The translations under genes were made by a program, and so were the position numbers. From HLUCCA09 sp039822045 (GTDB lineage Bacteria > Pseudomonadota > Alphaproteobacteria > Rhodobacterales > Rhodobacteraceae), in assembly GCA_039822045.1 (NCBI GenBank), contig JBCBMY010000002.1, forward strand, positions 62,001 through 126,000: DNA of 64,000 nucleotides, given 5' to 3'. Shown piece by piece: positions 63,278-64,000 of the stretch (within the stretch, counting starts at the first letter, position 1; every line of letters starts with the position of its first letter). The notes under the pieces were generated by a model. It saw only the letters and a list, made by a program, of their open reading frames with translations. It did no database searches and was not told the DNA's origin.

Positions 63278-63765
63278 CACGCGGCGTCGATCTCGTGCAT
63301 GAACTCGCCGACAAGGCCGCGATAGTGGCTGCGCATCGCCTCCACCTGTGCCTTGAGATCCATCGCGGCGGCTCCCATCTCGGCCGCTGTCGCCGGCGCG
63401 GCAGAGACCCTGGTCGTCAGGGGGATGTATTGTGCAGGGTCGAAGTGCTCGATGAAGTCGAATGCGGCGCTGAGCGAGTGCGTCGCCTCGGCCGTGGCCA
63501 GGTTCTTTTGGTACTCGGACACGAAGTACTGCTTGATGGCCACCGGGAACGTGCCGTCGGTTGCACGAAACAGGTTAATCTCAAACCAGTACGGCCAATC
63601 GGGCGTAAAGCTCATGGCCATTCCCAGCTCTTCGCCCTGGAACACGATCGGGCGTGTCCCCATACGAAGCAGGCGGTAGGTACCCATCGACAGGCTCGAC
63701 GGGGCCTCGGCGGCGGACGGCATCGACACGGATTGGTCGGCCCGCGGTTCAGTCATATAGGTCAT
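63277..63765 (-). CDS. Unrecognised protein coupled to the ACP-ligase gene
   Basis: A 162-residue soluble protein I cannot assign. Its middle reads TRPIVFQGEELGMAMSFTPD and PYWFEINLFRATDGTFPVAI, with a C-terminal helical stretch (AAEMGAAAMDLKAQVEAMRS). No signal peptide or membrane segment is seen. GGAGAG precedes ATG 63765. Its stop overlaps the start of the ACP-ligase gene, implying cotranslation and a shared pathway. Confidence 0.72.
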   Translation of the reverse strand: MTYMTEPRADQSVSMPSAAEAPSSLSMGTYRLLRMGTRPIVFQGEELGMAMSFTPDWPYWFEINLFRATDGTFPVAIKQYFVSEYQKNLATAEATHSLSAAFDFIEHFDPAQYIPLTTRVSAAPATAAEMGAAAMDLKAQVEAMRSHYRGLVGEFMHEIDAA

Positions 63766-63868
63766 CGGACTCTCCGGCTTTTCTGTTCTGGGCAGAAGTT
63801 TCGTCTGTGATGAGAGTTCGCCCGGCCAGAAGCCTCACAAGGACACTTCGCAAGATCGAAACACTCGA

Positions 63869-64000
63869 ATGCGCACCGGCCACACACCGCGGCCCCTGCG
63901 TCTGCCGGCAAGTTCTCCTGCCGAGGATTTGGCCGCCGGCGCACACCTGCCGGCGGAAAGGCTCGCGGCCGAAGGCGCCGACCAGCCGCAGCGGGCCGAC
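63869..64000 (+). CDS. Possible start of a rightward gene, cut by the window edge
   Basis: From ATG 63869 an open frame of 44 codons (MRTGHTPRPLRLPASSPAED ...) reaches the end of the window without a stop, with G/C-rich third positions. No ribosome site is obvious. It would be divergent from the 63765 gene. It may be a chance open frame. Confidence 0.3.
   Translation, partial: MRTGHTPRPLRLPASSPAEDLAAGAHLPAERLAAEGADQPQRAD

Overview
The window reads as chromosomal DNA of a Rhodobacteraceae-type alphaproteobacterium. The sequence is GC-rich with strong G/C preference at third codon positions. Its gene neighbourhoods are typical of that family: trpG-trpD-trpC-moaC-moeA-lexA beside comEC, gltX and gltA; a cysG-DUF2849-cysI-cysH-DUF934 sulfur operon under a divergent Lrp/AsnC regulator; and direct-repeat LexA boxes (GTTC-N7-GTTC). 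This assignment is inferred from gene content and order. No database was searched.

Layout. 1-5.2 kb: the end of a FliG-like gene, a lipid A-type acyltransferase, a tRNA-related operon (trmFO, a SAM methyltransferase, gluQRS), hisI and an Fe-S scaffold gene. 5.2-9.8 kb: a leftward ligA-recG pair, followed by a 39-codon membrane-protein gene with its own promoter and two LexA boxes. 9.9-14.5 kb: an aminotransferase, a PpiD/SurA-like periplasmic folding factor and trpE. 14.5-17.2 kb: a divergent polysaccharide deacetylase with a very long Ala/Pro/Glu-rich linker. 17.4-22.2 kb: the tightly overlapping trpGDC-moaC-moeA run and lexA. 22.3-27.6 kb: comEC (leftward, with a CtrA-like site), gltX, gltA and a small membrane protein. 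27.7-30.5 kb: an Fe3+-binding protein, a P450 and an Lrp-type regulator. 30.7-36.3 kb: assimilatory sulfate reduction and a ferredoxin-NADP reductase. 36.3-41.8 kb: infC (ATA start), a desaturase/ArsR divergent pair, a DUF1203 gene, a glutaryl-CoA dehydrogenase and a conserved unknown gene.

41.9-49.1 kb holds a leftward urease cluster (ureD-A-B, three inserted genes, ureC, one inserted gene, ureE-F-G). The inserted genes include a phasin-like protein with a histone-H1-like Lys/Ala/Pro tail. 49.3-58.5 kb: a decayed pyrC start, pyrE, dnaB, a DUF1194 protein, alr, a LysM protein, a LOG-family protein, cvpA and radA. 58.5-64 kb: two tRNA-Asp genes, an EamA transporter, a two-subunit class I hydro-lyase, and at the right edge an ACP/adenylation fusion with an unrecognised partner.

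Most genes are core housekeeping: tryptophan, sulfur, pyrimidine and molybdopterin synthesis, DNA repair and replication, and envelope. The parts most worth a second look are the likely SOS-induced mini-protein at 5.4 kb, the phasin-like genes inside the urease cluster, the paired perfect hairpins before cysI, the CtrA-like box at comEC, and the acyl-carrier/adenylation locus at the right edge. I saw no CRISPR array, insertion sequence, prophage or obvious genomic island.
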